From contig JBKPCD010000158.1 in the NCBI GenBank assembly GCA_046727175.1, forward strand, positions 1 through 64,000: a DNA stretch of 64,000 nucleotides. Reading direction: 5' to 3'. A model generated the notes under the pieces. The model was not told the origin of the DNA and did no database searches. It worked only from the letters and a program-made list of their open reading frames with translations. Shown one piece after another: positions 1-8,138 of the stretch. This DNA comes from JBKPCD01 sp046727175 (GTDB lineage Bacteria > Acidobacteriota > Vicinamibacteria > Vicinamibacterales > 2-12-FULL-66-21). A program made the position numbers and the translations under genes. Position 1 is the first letter of the stretch; every line of letters begins with the position of its first letter.

Positions 1-6
1 GCTCAC

Positions 7-72
7 AGGAGATCAGAAGATCAGGAGGCTTCTGGGGTGGTCCACGTCCAGCTCCTGACCTCTGGACGTCCT
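7..72. repeat. Inverted-arm octamer element, copy 1
   Basis: The left arm is three degenerate octamers (AGGAGATC, AGAAGATC, AGGAGGCT at 7-30). After a 19-nt spacer the right arm (50-72) reads back as imperfect complements (AGCTCCT, GACCTCT, GACGTCCT). The 14 bases TCACAGGAGATCAG at 3-16 recur exactly at 39094-39107, and a related element lies at 29356. It is non-coding and its function is unknown; it could fold as an imperfect hairpin. Confidence 0.55.
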
Positions 73-99
73 GCGATGAGAACCCGAGCGGGTCGAGCT

Positions 100-177
100 G
101 GTTTCAAAACCTCGTAGGCGCCGGCTTCAGCCGGCGCAGGAGTCCGCCTGAAGGCGGACGCTACAGGTTTTGAAACC
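100..177. repeat. Composite palindromic intergenic element (REP/MITE-like)
   Basis: The outer inverted repeat is 100-117 (GGTTTCAAAACCT then GTAG) against 161-177 (CTAC then GGTTTTGAAACC), differing by one inserted base. Inside are two perfect small palindromes: GCGCCGGCT-TC-AGCCGGCGC at 118-137 and GTCCGCCT-GA-AGGCGGAC at 142-159. Both have 8-9 bp arms and a 2-nt centre. The 4716-4737 palindrome has the same T-GA-A centre, so these may be one family. The element lies just before the cytochrome gene at 206. Confidence 0.65.
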
Positions 178-205
178 ACTTCTATGAGTTGTGATCGAGG
201 AACCA

Positions 206-724
206 ATGAGGACGAGAATTCTGTGGATCGGCCTCGCACTTGCCGCTGCAGGCAGTGTTGCGGCGCAGCAGGCGCCGCCGCAGCGGACGTTCACGCCGGA
301 AGAGATTGCAGCGCTCGGAAAGGGGATGCCCGAGGGACCTGCGCGCGACCTCACGGTTCGCGTCTGCGCTCAGTGCCACGAGCCGTGGCGCGCGGCATCG
401 CTCCGACTCACGCGCGAGGGGTGGGAAGCGGAGGTAACGAAGATGATCGGCCTCGGAGCCCGCGCGACCGACGAAGAGATCGCGCAAATCATCGACTACC
501 TCGCCGAGAACTACAAAGGCGAAGCCCCGAAACCGATCAACATGAACACCGCAACCTCGGTGGAGCTGGAGAGCGTCGCGGGACTGTTCCGCAAGGAGTC
601 GGCCGCCTGGATTGCGTATCGCACCAAAAGCGGGCCCTGCAAGACGCTCGACGATTTCAAGAAGGTCCCGGGCGTGCCGTTCAAGAAGATCGATGAGCGG
701 CGCGATCGACTCGTCTGCTTCTGA
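206..724 (+). CDS. Exported mono-heme cytochrome c-like protein with C-terminal helix-hairpin-helix domain
   Basis: The 172-residue protein begins with a clear Sec signal peptide (residues 1-21, ending AQQ). One heme-attachment motif is visible, CAQCH at 54-58, with a plausible distal Met at 80 (EVTKMIGLG). It is followed by the YL-E-Y segment typical of small c-type cytochromes. Residues 111-172 (INMNTATSVELES..., VPGVPFKK) resemble the ComEA-type helix-hairpin-helix fold. The ATG at 206 is preferred over the GTG at 191 because GAGG at 197-200 lies 5 nt before it and the signal peptide starts there. The combination suggests a periplasmic electron-transfer protein with an added HhH module; whether the HhH binds DNA or is only structural cannot be told. 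Heme binding is inferred from the motif. Confidence 0.75.
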   Translation: MRTRILWIGLALAAAGSVAAQQAPPQRTFTPEEIAALGKGMPEGPARDLTVRVCAQCHEPWRAASLRLTREGWEAEVTKMIGLGARATDEEIAQIIDYLAENYKGEAPKPINMNTATSVELESVAGLFRKESAAWIAYRTKSGPCKTLDDFKKVPGVPFKKIDERRDRLVCF

Positions 725-900
725 GCCGAGCATGCCACACATGAGGGCGCTCGGATTGGACATCACCCGTATGCGATTCGGCATCCGGCCATTTCACCCC
801 AGACGGCGCGTGCCGTGGGGTTCACGGTTGTCACTCCAGTTTCTGCGCACGGCGCTGATCGTCCTGCCAGCTGCGCTCGCAGAACAGGTGCAGACGCCGG

Positions 901-1047
901 CACGTCCTGCCGCTGCGGGTGCTGTGGCGCTCGCGGATCGGAACCGTCTCGAACGCGCCGCAAACCAACATGATCGACGGCAAGCAGCACCTGCTGGTGG
1001 CCGCCGGCGACATGCTGTACTCGTTCAGTTTGTACGGCGCGAAATGA
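901..1047 (+). pseudogene. Remnant of a PQQ-dependent dehydrogenase C-terminus
   Basis: The 725-1103 gap has no intact gene. In one frame, 901-1047 encodes LWRSRIGTVSN followed by APQTNMIDGKQHLLVAAGD and ends LYSFSLYGAK-stop. This resembles the last blades of PQQ-dependent alcohol/glucose dehydrogenase propellers (the DGKQ-hydrophobic-VAAGD pattern). The frame is closed by a TGA upstream at about 856 and there is no start codon, so only the tail of a former gene seems to remain. The rest of the gap (725-900) shows nothing recognisable. The family call rests on the motif only. Confidence 0.5.
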
Positions 1048-1103
1048 CGGAACCCACCACGTGAGCCGGAGCCACTCGCAGTTCCGACAGAGGAGATGCT
1101 TCG

Positions 1104-2270
1104 ATGACTTACACACGACGTGAATTCGGAAAGCTCGCGCTCGCCGGCCTTCCAGCCGCGGCGCTCATCGGGAAGCCCGACTCGTTGTTCGGTGCGCTCT
1201 TGCAGCCGAAGCCAAGCTCGCTCATCGACGGCGTGCAGATCGGTACCATCACATACAGCTTCCGCAGCATGCCCGATCAGAGCGCCGAAGCCACGCTCAA
1301 ATACATCGTCGACGCCGGAATCAGCGCAATCGAATTGATGGGCGGCCCGGTCGAGAGCTTTGCTGGCGCTCCCTCATCGGGACGCGGCGGTGGTCCGGGT
1401 GGCCGCGGACCGGGTGGCGGTGGTCGCGGCCCCGGCGGCGGTCGAGGAGATGCTCCCCCGGCCGCTGCTGCAGCTGCGGGTCAGGAGACCGCGCCAGTCG
1501 GTTCCTGGAACGGACAGCCCTGTCCGGCGGGGCGTGGTGGCGCGGCAGGCGATCCGCCGGCAGCCGGCGAAGGCGGCCGCGGGCGCGGCGAGATGACGCC
1601 TGAACAGCAAGCGGCGCAGCAGGAACAGGTCGCGAAGCTGAAGGAGTGGCGCACGACCGTTTCGATGGACGCGTTCAAGAAGCTGCGCAAGATGTACAAC
1701 GACGCCGGCGTGACGATCTACGCCTGGAAGCAGCTCAATCCGAACATGTCGGATGAGGAGTTCGAATACATCTTCAATGTCGCGGATGCTCTCGGGTGCA
1801 CGCACACGACGCTCGAGCTGCCGACCGACACAGCGCAGCTCAAACGGATCGGCGACTTCGCGATGAAGAAGAAGATCTACGCCGCGTACCACACGCACTT
1901 GCAGGGCAGCATGACCGCCTTCGACCAGGCCTTCGCGGCGTCGAAAGGCAATATGGCGAACATCGACTTCGGCCACTACGTCGCAGCCGGCAACGTCGGC
2001 GGCACTCCGATGGAGTTCCTCGAGAAGCACCACGCTCGGATCGCGAGCTTCCATCTGAAGGACCGGACGAAGCCGGAGCACTGCGCACTGAATCTGCCGT
2101 GGGGCACGGGCGAGACGCCCATCAAGGAAATCCTGCAGCTCGTGAAGAAGAGCAAGTGGAAGATCCCTGCATCGATCGAGCTCGAGTATGACATTCCCGA
2201 GGACTCGGACGCGGTCAAGGAAGTCCATAAGTGCCTGGAGTACTGCCGGAGGGCTCTTGCGGCGACATAA
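1104..2270 (+). CDS. Tat-exported TIM-barrel sugar phosphate isomerase/epimerase-like protein
   Basis: This is a 388-residue member of the xylose isomerase-like TIM-barrel (AP endonuclease 2) superfamily. The N-terminus has a twin-arginine motif (TRREFGK, residues 4-10) followed by a hydrophobic stretch and an alanine-rich cleavage region, so folded export is expected. Barrel landmarks include ITYSFR, GISAIELMG, YAAYHTHLQ (metal-binding His), NIDFGHYVAAG, IASFHLKDR and IELEYD. A Gly/Arg/Pro/Ala-rich insert of about 75 residues (roughly 91-165) interrupts the barrel and is unusual for the family. AGGAGA at 1091-1096 is a good ribosome site. The next gene begins within 4 nt of the stop, suggesting co-transcription. 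The substrate is unknown. Confidence 0.8.
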   Translation: MTYTRREFGKLALAGLPAAALIGKPDSLFGALLQPKPSSLIDGVQIGTITYSFRSMPDQSAEATLKYIVDAGISAIELMGGPVESFAGAPSSGRGGGPGGRGPGGGGRGPGGGRGDAPPAAAAAAGQETAPVGSWNGQPCPAGRGGAAGDPPAAGEGGRGRGEMTPEQQAAQQEQVAKLKEWRTTVSMDAFKKLRKMYNDAGVTIYAWKQLNPNMSDEEFEYIFNVADALGCTHTTLELPTDTAQLKRIGDFAMKKKIYAAYHTHLQGSMTAFDQAFAASKGNMANIDFGHYVAAGNVGGTPMEFLEKHHARIASFHLKDRTKPEHCALNLPWGTGETPIKEILQLVKKSKWKIPASIELEYDIPEDSDAVKEVHKCLEYCRRALAAT

Positions 2271-2273
2271 GTG

Positions 2274-4700
2274 ATGCGCCTCAGCGACCTGCGCCAGGAC
2301 GTCGCCTATGCCGCACGTCTGATCCGGCGAGCACCGGGCTTCAGCGCCGTCGTCATCGCAACCGTTGCGCTGGGGATCGGAGCGACGACAGCGATCTTCA
2401 CCGTCGTCGATGCCGTACTGTTGCGTCCGCTGCAGTTCGGTGAGCCCGACCGACTGGCTGTCGTTCGTCCGACCTCCGGGGCGCGACTCTCCGCCACCTA
2501 TCTCTACGAGTGGCGGCGCCAGAGTCACACCTTTCAGGACATCGCCGGATGGTACGACGAATCCGCGAACTTCACCGGACGCGGAGAGCCGCTCGAAGTA
2601 GTGGTGGACCACGTGACACCAAACTTCTTCGCGATGCTCGGCACGCCGCCGATGATCGGCCGCACGATTGCCGGCGCAGACGATCTCGGGCGCGCAGAGC
2701 GCGCCGTCGTGTTGAGTCACGGATTCTGGCAGCGACGCCTCGGCAGCGATCCGGCAGTCATCGGTCAGGCGATCACGCTCGACGGAGAGGCGTTCACGAT
2801 CGTCGGCGTCATGCCCAGGACGTTCGTCATCCGCACGAACGAGCTGGCCGAATCGCGCGCGGAGCTATGGATGCCGTTCGCGTTGGTCCCCGATAACAAA
2901 CCGGGAATGGGCGGCGTTCTGAACGTTGTCGGACGGCTCGCTCCCGGCGTCACCGTTGAACAGGCCCGTGCAGAGCTCGCCTCGATCGCCCAGCGTATCG
3001 AACAGCAGCATCCCTCGTACAGCCGTCACTGGGGCGTCAGTCTGGTTCCGCTCCAGGAGGCAACGGTACAGGACGTGCGCCTGACTCTGCTCGTGCTGTT
3101 CGGCGCTGTTGCGATCCTGCTGCTCCTCGGGTGTGCCAATATCGCGAACCTGGTCCTGAGCCGCATCACGGCACGTCAATCGGAGCTCGTGGTTCGACTG
3201 TCCCTGGGCGCTACGCGCAAACGACTCGTGAAGCAGGTCCTGACGGAGAGTCTCGTCCTCGGCACGATCGGCGGCGCGCTCGGGATGGTGCTGTCGGTCT
3301 GGGGAACGAAGCTGCTGATCTCGGCAGTGCCCGCAGGTCTCGACCTTCCAAGGACGAGAGAGATCGCGGTCGACGTGCCAATCCTTCTCTTCTCGGCACT
3401 CGTGACGATATCCGCGACCTGCTTCTTCGGTTTGCTCCCCGCGCTCGTGTCGACCCGTTCGGCGTCACTCGACGCGGTGCGAGTCGCTCATCGCGGCGTC
3501 TCCAGCGGAGGCACGCGCAACCGCATCGTGAGCTCGTTGATCGTGTCGGAGATTGCACTCGGGGCGATCCTGCTCGTCCTCGCGGGGCTGATCGGCCGCA
3601 GCTTCTGGACGCTCAGCCGAGTACATCCCGGGTTTCAGCCGGACCACGTTCTCACGGTGCGGACGACGCTCGCACCTTCGACGTCCGACTCTGACGATCG
3701 CATCCGTACGTTTGGCAACAGCATTCTCGAGCGCACGACGCGTCTGCCTGGCGTACGGGCTGTGGGACTTGCCGACTACCTGCCCTTGAGCCGCGACGGC
3801 CGCGGAGAGATCTTTCGAATCGAGGGACGCCCAGAACCACGTCCTGAAGATCAGCCGGGCAGTCTCGTCACCGTCGTGGGTGGGAGGTATTTCGAGGCGA
3901 TGGGCATTCCGCTGATCCGGGGCCGCCTTCCTGACGATCGCGACACCAGCCGAGGGGAAACTGTCTTCGTCATTGACGAGACGCTGGCACGCGAGTATTG
4001 GCGTGACTCCGACCCAATCGGTGCGCGTCTCCTCTGGCGCACGGGCGACGGCTGGAGCCGGTCGGGTGTGGTGATAGGTGTGGTGAGAAGCGTGCACTGG
4101 ATTGGACTGGCAACGCGGCCTTGGGCGACCACGTATTTCTGGTTCCCGCAGCGACCTCACCGGCAGCTTTCGATCGTCGTTCGCACGATTGGCGATCCGG
4201 GCAAGTTGGCTCGTGCGGTCGCGTTACAGGTGAGGAGCATCGACCCGAACCAGCCCGTTGCCGATGTCCGCGCACTGCAGGATTTCGTGTCGGCGGATCT
4301 TGCGCAGCCGCGTTTTACGGCAGTTATCTTAACGGGTTTCGGCACCGCCGCCCTGCTTCTCGCAGGCGCCGGCCTTTACGGAGTGATCGCTCTGTGGGTC
4401 GCACAACGAACGAGAGAGATCGGCGTCCGCCTCGCGCTCGGCGCACGCCGTCAAGACGTTCTCCGTCTCGTCGCGACGCGAGGCTTGAGGCTGACGGCGC
4501 TGGGCCTCGCGTTCGGAATTGCAATGGCACTCGGCGCAGGTCGCGCGCTGACGGGATTGCTCTACGGTGTGACGCCTGCTGATCCGCTGACCTTGATTGG
4601 GGCGGCGCTCTTCCTGACGTGTGTCGCAACGGGCGCGATCTACTTCCCCGCCCGACGGGCGACGCGAGTCGATCCGATGATTACCCTGCGGGCGGAGTGA
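2274..4700 (+). CDS. ADOP-type FtsX/MacB-like permease, locus 1
   Basis: This is a large permease (about 808 residues) of the MacB/FtsX type without an ATPase domain. It has a first membrane helix (residues about 20-45, ending in AIFTVVDAVLLRPL), a periplasmic MacB core domain (about 50-245), a first FtsX block with the NIANLVLSR segment, a second periplasmic domain, and a C-terminal FtsX block (REIGVRLALGARRQDVLRLV, then RATRVDP). This duplicated layout is the hallmark of the ADOP family in Acidobacteriota. No ATPase gene is adjacent and no PadR gene precedes it. ATG 2274 lies 3 nt after the epimerase stop; a GTG at 2271 is the alternative. Family members are assumed to act in envelope export or remodelling, but the substrate is unknown. 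Confidence 0.85.
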   Translation: MRLSDLRQDVAYAARLIRRAPGFSAVVIATVALGIGATTAIFTVVDAVLLRPLQFGEPDRLAVVRPTSGARLSATYLYEWRRQSHTFQDIAGWYDESANFTGRGEPLEVVVDHVTPNFFAMLGTPPMIGRTIAGADDLGRAERAVVLSHGFWQRRLGSDPAVIGQAITLDGEAFTIVGVMPRTFVIRTNELAESRAELWMPFALVPDNKPGMGGVLNVVGRLAPGVTVEQARAELASIAQRIEQQHPSYSRHWGVSLVPLQEATVQDVRLTLLVLFGAVAILLLLGCANIANLVLSRITARQSELVVRLSLGATRKRLVKQVLTESLVLGTIGGALGMVLSVWGTKLLISAVPAGLDLPRTREIAVDVPILLFSALVTISATCFFGLLPALVSTRSASLDAVRVAHRGVSSGGTRNRIVSSLIVSEIALGAILLVLAGLIGRSFWTLSRVHPGFQPDHVLTVRTTLAPSTSDSDDRIRTFGNSILERTTRLPGVRAVGLADYLPLSRDGRGEIFRIEGRPEPRPEDQPGSLVTVVGGRYFEAMGIPLIRGRLPDDRDTSRGETVFVIDETLAREYWRDSDPIGARLLWRTGDGWSRSGVVIGVVRSVHWIGLATRPWATTYFWFPQRPHRQLSIVVRTIGDPGKLARAVALQVRSIDPNQPVADVRALQDFVSADLAQPRFTAVILTGFGTAALLLAGAGLYGVIALWVAQRTREIGVRLALGARRQDVLRLVATRGLRLTALGLAFGIAMALGAGRALTGLLYGVTPADPLTLIGAALFLTCVATGAIYFPARRATRVDPMITLRAE

Positions 4701-4715
4701 GCCGGCCGGCGACGC

Positions 4716-4737
4716 GGCGCGGTCTGAAGACCGCGCC
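4716..4737. terminator. Palindrome between convergent genes, possible bidirectional terminator
   Basis: A perfect palindrome, GGCGCGGTCT-GA-AGACCGCGCC, has 10-bp arms and a 2-nt centre. It sits between the stop of the ADOP gene (4700) and the stop of glgB (4766, minus strand). There is no U-tract, so a factor-independent terminator is possible but unproven. Its centre matches the palindromes in the 100-177 element, so it may equally be a member of a dispersed repeat family. Confidence 0.5.
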
Positions 4738-4765
4738 CTACGGCAGCAAAGTCTTCTGTCACGAT

Positions 4766-6958
4766 TCACCCCTGCGACGGCTTCAGCAACAGACACGACA
4801 GCGGCGGCAGCACGAGTCTCAGCGAGTGCGGGTGTCCGTGCGAGGCGATCGGCTCCGCAAAAATAATCCCGCCGTTGCCCACGTTGCTACCGCCGTACGC
4901 CTCTGCGTCGCTGTTGACGAGCTCCGTGTACGCGCCGCCAGCCGGCACGCCGATTCGATATCCCTCGCGCGGAACGGGTGTGAAGTTGAGGACGGCGATG
5001 ACGAACGCGCGGGCATCCCGCGGCCGGCGAATCAGCGACACGACGCTGTTCTCGGCATCGTTGCAATCGATCCACTGGAACCCCGACGGCTCGAAATCGA
5101 TCTCGTACAGCGCCCGCTCGGCCGCGTACACCCGATTGAGATCCTGGACGTACCGACGAATGCCGTCGTGCAACGGCTCTTCGATCAGGTGCCAGTCGAG
5201 GCTCTCGTCGTAGTTCCACTCGCGGCGCTGCCCGAATTCGCATCCCATAAACATCAGCTTCTTGCCCGGATGGGCGTACATGAAGCCGTAGAGCGCGCGC
5301 AGGGTCGCCGCCTTTTGCCAGTCGTCGCCGGGGATCTTCGCGAACATCGAGCCTTTGCCGTGCACGACCTCGTCGTGCGAGAACGGCAGGATGAAGTTCT
5401 CCGTGAACGCGTACAGCATCGAGAACGTGAGGTGCCGATGTTCCCAGCGACGATGGACGGCATCCTTGCGGACGTACTCGAGGATGTCGTTCATCCATCC
5501 CATGTTCCACTTGTAGGTGAACCCGAGACCGCCGAGCCACGCCGGGCGGCTGACGGAGGGCCACGCAGTGGATTCCTCGGCGACGGAAATGGATCCCTCC
5601 GCTTCGCCGTGGGTCAGCGTGTTGAGCTGTCGCAGGAAATCGATGGCCTCGAGATTCTCGCGGCCGCCGTAGCGATTGGGGATCCACTCGCCTTCGTGCC
5701 GGGAGTAGTCCAGGTACAGCATCGAGGCGACCGCATCGACGCGCACACCATCGACGTGATACTCGTGCAGCCAGAACAGCGCGTTCGCGAGCAGGAAATT
5801 GCGAACCTCGTTCCGTCCGTAGTTGAAGATCAACGTGCCCCAGTCGCGGTGTTCCCCCTGACGTGGATCGACATGCTCGTAGAGCGCGGTCCCGTCGAAC
5901 TGCGCGAGGCCGTGCGCGTCCTTCGGAAAATGTCCAGGCACCCAGTCGAGAATGACGCCAATGCCGTTCGAATGGCACGCGTCCACGAACGCCTTGAATC
6001 CTTCGGGCGGACCAAACCGGCTGGTTGGCGCATAGAAGCCGATGACCTGATACCCCCACGAGCCGGAGTACGGGTGCTCCATCACCGGCAGGAGCTCGAT
6101 GTGCGAGTACCCCATCTCCTTCACGTACGGGATCAGCGTGTCGGCGAGATCACGATAGGTCAGGTACCGGTTCCCGTCGTGACCCGCCCGTGCCCACGAG
6201 CCGAGGTGCACCTCGTAAATTGCCATCGGCCGATCGAACCAGCCGCCGAACTGCGCCCGATCGCGCATCCACTCCCCGTCGCGCCACTCGTAGTCGGGTG
6301 TCCACACGACCGACGCGGAGAGCGGCGGGATCTCGAACGCGAAGCCGAACGGGTCCGATTTCAGAATCACGCGGCCGTTTCTCGCGCGAATCTCGAACTT
6401 GTAGCGATCGCCCCGCCTGGCGGCGGGAATGAAAATCTCCCAGACGCCGTTCGTCGCAAGCAAACGCATTGGATAAACCCGCCCGTCCCACCCGTTGAAG
6501 TCGCCGACGACGCTGACCCGCGTGGCATTGGGCGCCCAGACGGCGAAGTGCACGCCCTCAACGTCGCCAAACCGGATCGGATGTGCGCCAAGCTTGTCGT
6601 AGATGCGCGTGTGCTTGCCTTCGCCGAACAGATACAGGTCGTAATCCGAGATGACACGCCCGAACCGGTACGGATCCTCGATCTCGACGGTGTGCCCGCC
6701 GGGATAGGTAACGCGTAGTCGATACGCGACGACGTGATCCACATCGTCGAGCCGCGCCTCGAAGATGCCACCCGGGTGACGTCGGGTCATTTCCACGACC
6801 GGCCCGTCTTCGCGAACGACTTCGATGCGCTCCGCCGCGGGCACGTGCGCACGGATCACGAGGCGGCCATTCTCGATATGCGGGCCCAGTACCGAAAACG
6901 GATCGGAGAATTGCGCGGTGGCGAGCGCCTCGAGCGCGCGATCGATCGTCGCGGTCAT
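4766..6958 (-). CDS. glgB: 1,4-alpha-glucan branching enzyme
   Basis: GlgB (730 residues, normal length) introduces alpha-1,6 branches into glycogen in the cytoplasm. The N-terminal domains (residues about 15-110 and a CBM48 at 115-215) precede the GH13 barrel. Visible landmarks are PVMEHPYSGSWGYQ (292-304), the catalytic nucleophile Asp408 in GVRVDAVASML, the acid/base Glu461 in SVAEEST, and Asp529 in PFSHDEVVHGKGSM. It closes a three-gene minus-strand operon, and its ATG overlaps the stop of the glutaredoxin-like gene by 4 bp (6955-6958), suggesting coupling. No other glycogen gene is visible nearby, so the usual glg cluster is split. It faces ADOP locus 1 across the 4716-4737 palindrome. 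Confidence 0.96.
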   Translation of the reverse strand: MTATIDRALEALATAQFSDPFSVLGPHIENGRLVIRAHVPAAERIEVVREDGPVVEMTRRHPGGIFEARLDDVDHVVAYRLRVTYPGGHTVEIEDPYRFGRVISDYDLYLFGEGKHTRIYDKLGAHPIRFGDVEGVHFAVWAPNATRVSVVGDFNGWDGRVYPMRLLATNGVWEIFIPAARRGDRYKFEIRARNGRVILKSDPFGFAFEIPPLSASVVWTPDYEWRDGEWMRDRAQFGGWFDRPMAIYEVHLGSWARAGHDGNRYLTYRDLADTLIPYVKEMGYSHIELLPVMEHPYSGSWGYQVIGFYAPTSRFGPPEGFKAFVDACHSNGIGVILDWVPGHFPKDAHGLAQFDGTALYEHVDPRQGEHRDWGTLIFNYGRNEVRNFLLANALFWLHEYHVDGVRVDAVASMLYLDYSRHEGEWIPNRYGGRENLEAIDFLRQLNTLTHGEAEGSISVAEESTAWPSVSRPAWLGGLGFTYKWNMGWMNDILEYVRKDAVHRRWEHRHLTFSMLYAFTENFILPFSHDEVVHGKGSMFAKIPGDDWQKAATLRALYGFMYAHPGKKLMFMGCEFGQRREWNYDESLDWHLIEEPLHDGIRRYVQDLNRVYAAERALYEIDFEPSGFQWIDCNDAENSVVSLIRRPRDARAFVIAVLNFTPVPREGYRIGVPAGGAYTELVNSDAEAYGGSNVGNGGIIFAEPIASHGHPHSLRLVLPPLSCLLLKPSQG

Positions 6959-7554
6959 GGATGGTTCCCGCCGCCTTGCCCCACCGGGCTGGCCGTTGGC
7001 GAAGGCGACTCCGCAGGATATGGCGTGAGCCAGGCGACGCGCGAGGCTTCGTCAGGCCGATCGCCGGGTCCTCCGAGCGACGTGACCGAAAAGTACTGAT
7101 AGGCGGGACACCACCCGGTCACGCCGGTGAGCGCAACGATTGCGCCAGCGAGCCGCACGGGCCAGCGTGCCACGCGAGGGACGATGGATCCCAGTGCGAG
7201 GACGGCGAGTCCGGCGAGCGTTCGTCCGACGCGCTCGACGTCGCCGACGTTCTGGACCGCGAGCCGCTCGTCCGCTTCGTCGCGCGTCAGCATGTCGATC
7301 TCGACGAGCGCGCCTGTCAGCGTATCGTTATCCGGTTCGACGAGGGCCGTGCCGCCCAGACCGAGATCGATTGTCGGCGTCCGCCGCTGGCCGCCGTTCA
7401 ACGCTCTCGCACGGTCGAGCGCATCGAGATCCTCATCGACGTTCTCAAACCTGTGCGGAATCCCGAGACGACGCAGATGACGCAGCGAACGACGCGTATC
7501 CTCGCACCAGGCCGCACCGAAGACTGTTATGGCAGACATTGCGGGCCGGCTCAC
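6955..7554 (-). CDS. Glutaredoxin-like protein fused to a DUF2892-type membrane domain
   Basis: Residues about 7-85 look like a glutaredoxin fold (ITVFGAAWCEDTRRSLRHLRRLGI, then RTPTIDLG with the cis-Pro TP). The active-site motif is CEDT, so it has one cysteine and would be monothiol or redox-inactive. Residues about 105-160 (RVGRTLAGLAVLALGSI, RLAGAIVALTGVTGWCPAY) match the two-helix inner-membrane DUF2892 domain seen in YgaP-like proteins. The fusion suggests a membrane-anchored redox or sulfur-handling protein. GTG 7554 overlaps the preceding gene's TGA (GTGA), and ATG 7539 is an alternative start. The stop overlaps the glgB ATG, so all three genes are translationally chained. Confidence 0.7.
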   Translation of the reverse strand: MSRPAMSAITVFGAAWCEDTRRSLRHLRRLGIPHRFENVDEDLDALDRARALNGGQRRTPTIDLGLGGTALVEPDNDTLTGALVEIDMLTRDEADERLAVQNVGDVERVGRTLAGLAVLALGSIVPRVARWPVRLAGAIVALTGVTGWCPAYQYFSVTSLGGPGDRPDEASRVAWLTPYPAESPSPTASPVGQGGGNHP

Positions 7555-8138
7555 AACGCCGTCAACAGGCTCGCACCGGTCAGGGCCAGAGAACCAATCA
7601 ACAGCCAGGGCGCAAGGGCGGCGGCGATCGGCTGTGGTGCGTCGCGACTGCCGCGGCTATCGGCCGACCACGTCGCAATGCTTTGCCACCCTGCGAACGC
7701 CGCGGCGAGCGCGCCGATCACCAGAAGCCATCCGGAGCCGAGGAGCGCGCGCGGGATCCCGTCACGCATCCCGGGCAACCAGACGCTCAGCGCGGCCGAC
7801 AGGGCCCACATGCTCACCGCCATCACCGCGATCAGCTGGAGTTGCCCGAGCGCGCGCTCGCTCGCCTGCCGGCGCAACTCCGCTCGAAGCGCCTCTTCTG
7901 CCCGCTGCCGTTCGGCCTCGAGCTGCGACCGCTCCATTTCCATGCGCACGCTGTCGCGATCGAACGCCTCCTTCAATGCCGAAACCAGCACGCCCGCAAG
8001 ACGTGCCTCGAGCTGACCGAACATACCTCCGGGCGCGATCGACGTCCCGCGATCCGTGCCCGATCCGCGCCAGCGCCCCGACAGCTGCACCAGACCACCG
8101 AGCGTATCGAGGACGCGCATCCACTGCGCAACTCCCAT
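7551..8138 (-). CDS. Putative membrane protein with coiled-coil segment, phage holin/DUF1269-like size, unknown function
   Basis: This 195-residue protein was not recognised. It has an N-terminal soluble part, a highly charged helix that should form a coiled coil (residues about 58-95, rich in E, R, A and Q), and then three or four hydrophobic segments (LIAVMAVSMWALSAALSVWL, LLVIGALAAAFAG, ALAPWLLIGSLALTGASLL). ATG 8138 is chosen because GAGG lies just upstream and the longer open frame (to 8372) has a non-coding-like, low-complexity N-terminus. It is the first gene of the operon with the glutaredoxin fusion and glgB, with a 4-bp GTGA overlap. Function cannot be assigned; the holin-like comparison refers only to the general helix pattern. 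Confidence 0.6.
   Translation of the reverse strand: MGVAQWMRVLDTLGGLVQLSGRWRGSGTDRGTSIAPGGMFGQLEARLAGVLVSALKEAFDRDSVRMEMERSQLEAERQRAEEALRAELRRQASERALGQLQLIAVMAVSMWALSAALSVWLPGMRDGIPRALLGSGWLLVIGALAAAFAGWQSIATWSADSRGSRDAPQPIAAALAPWLLIGSLALTGASLLTAL

Noticed and set aside
612..1064. A 150-codon plus-strand frame after the cytochrome gene
   Set aside because: Its sequence overlaps the cytochrome 3' end and the PQQ-enzyme remnant in another frame and shows no family.
1374..2720. A 448-codon open frame on the minus strand
   Set aside because: It overlaps the epimerase and the ADOP start in antisense, with no motif or ribosome site.
4619..6718. A 699-codon open frame on the plus strand
   Set aside because: It is fully antisense to glgB, which has all catalytic motifs. 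Arg/His/Val-rich shadow frames are common at this GC content.
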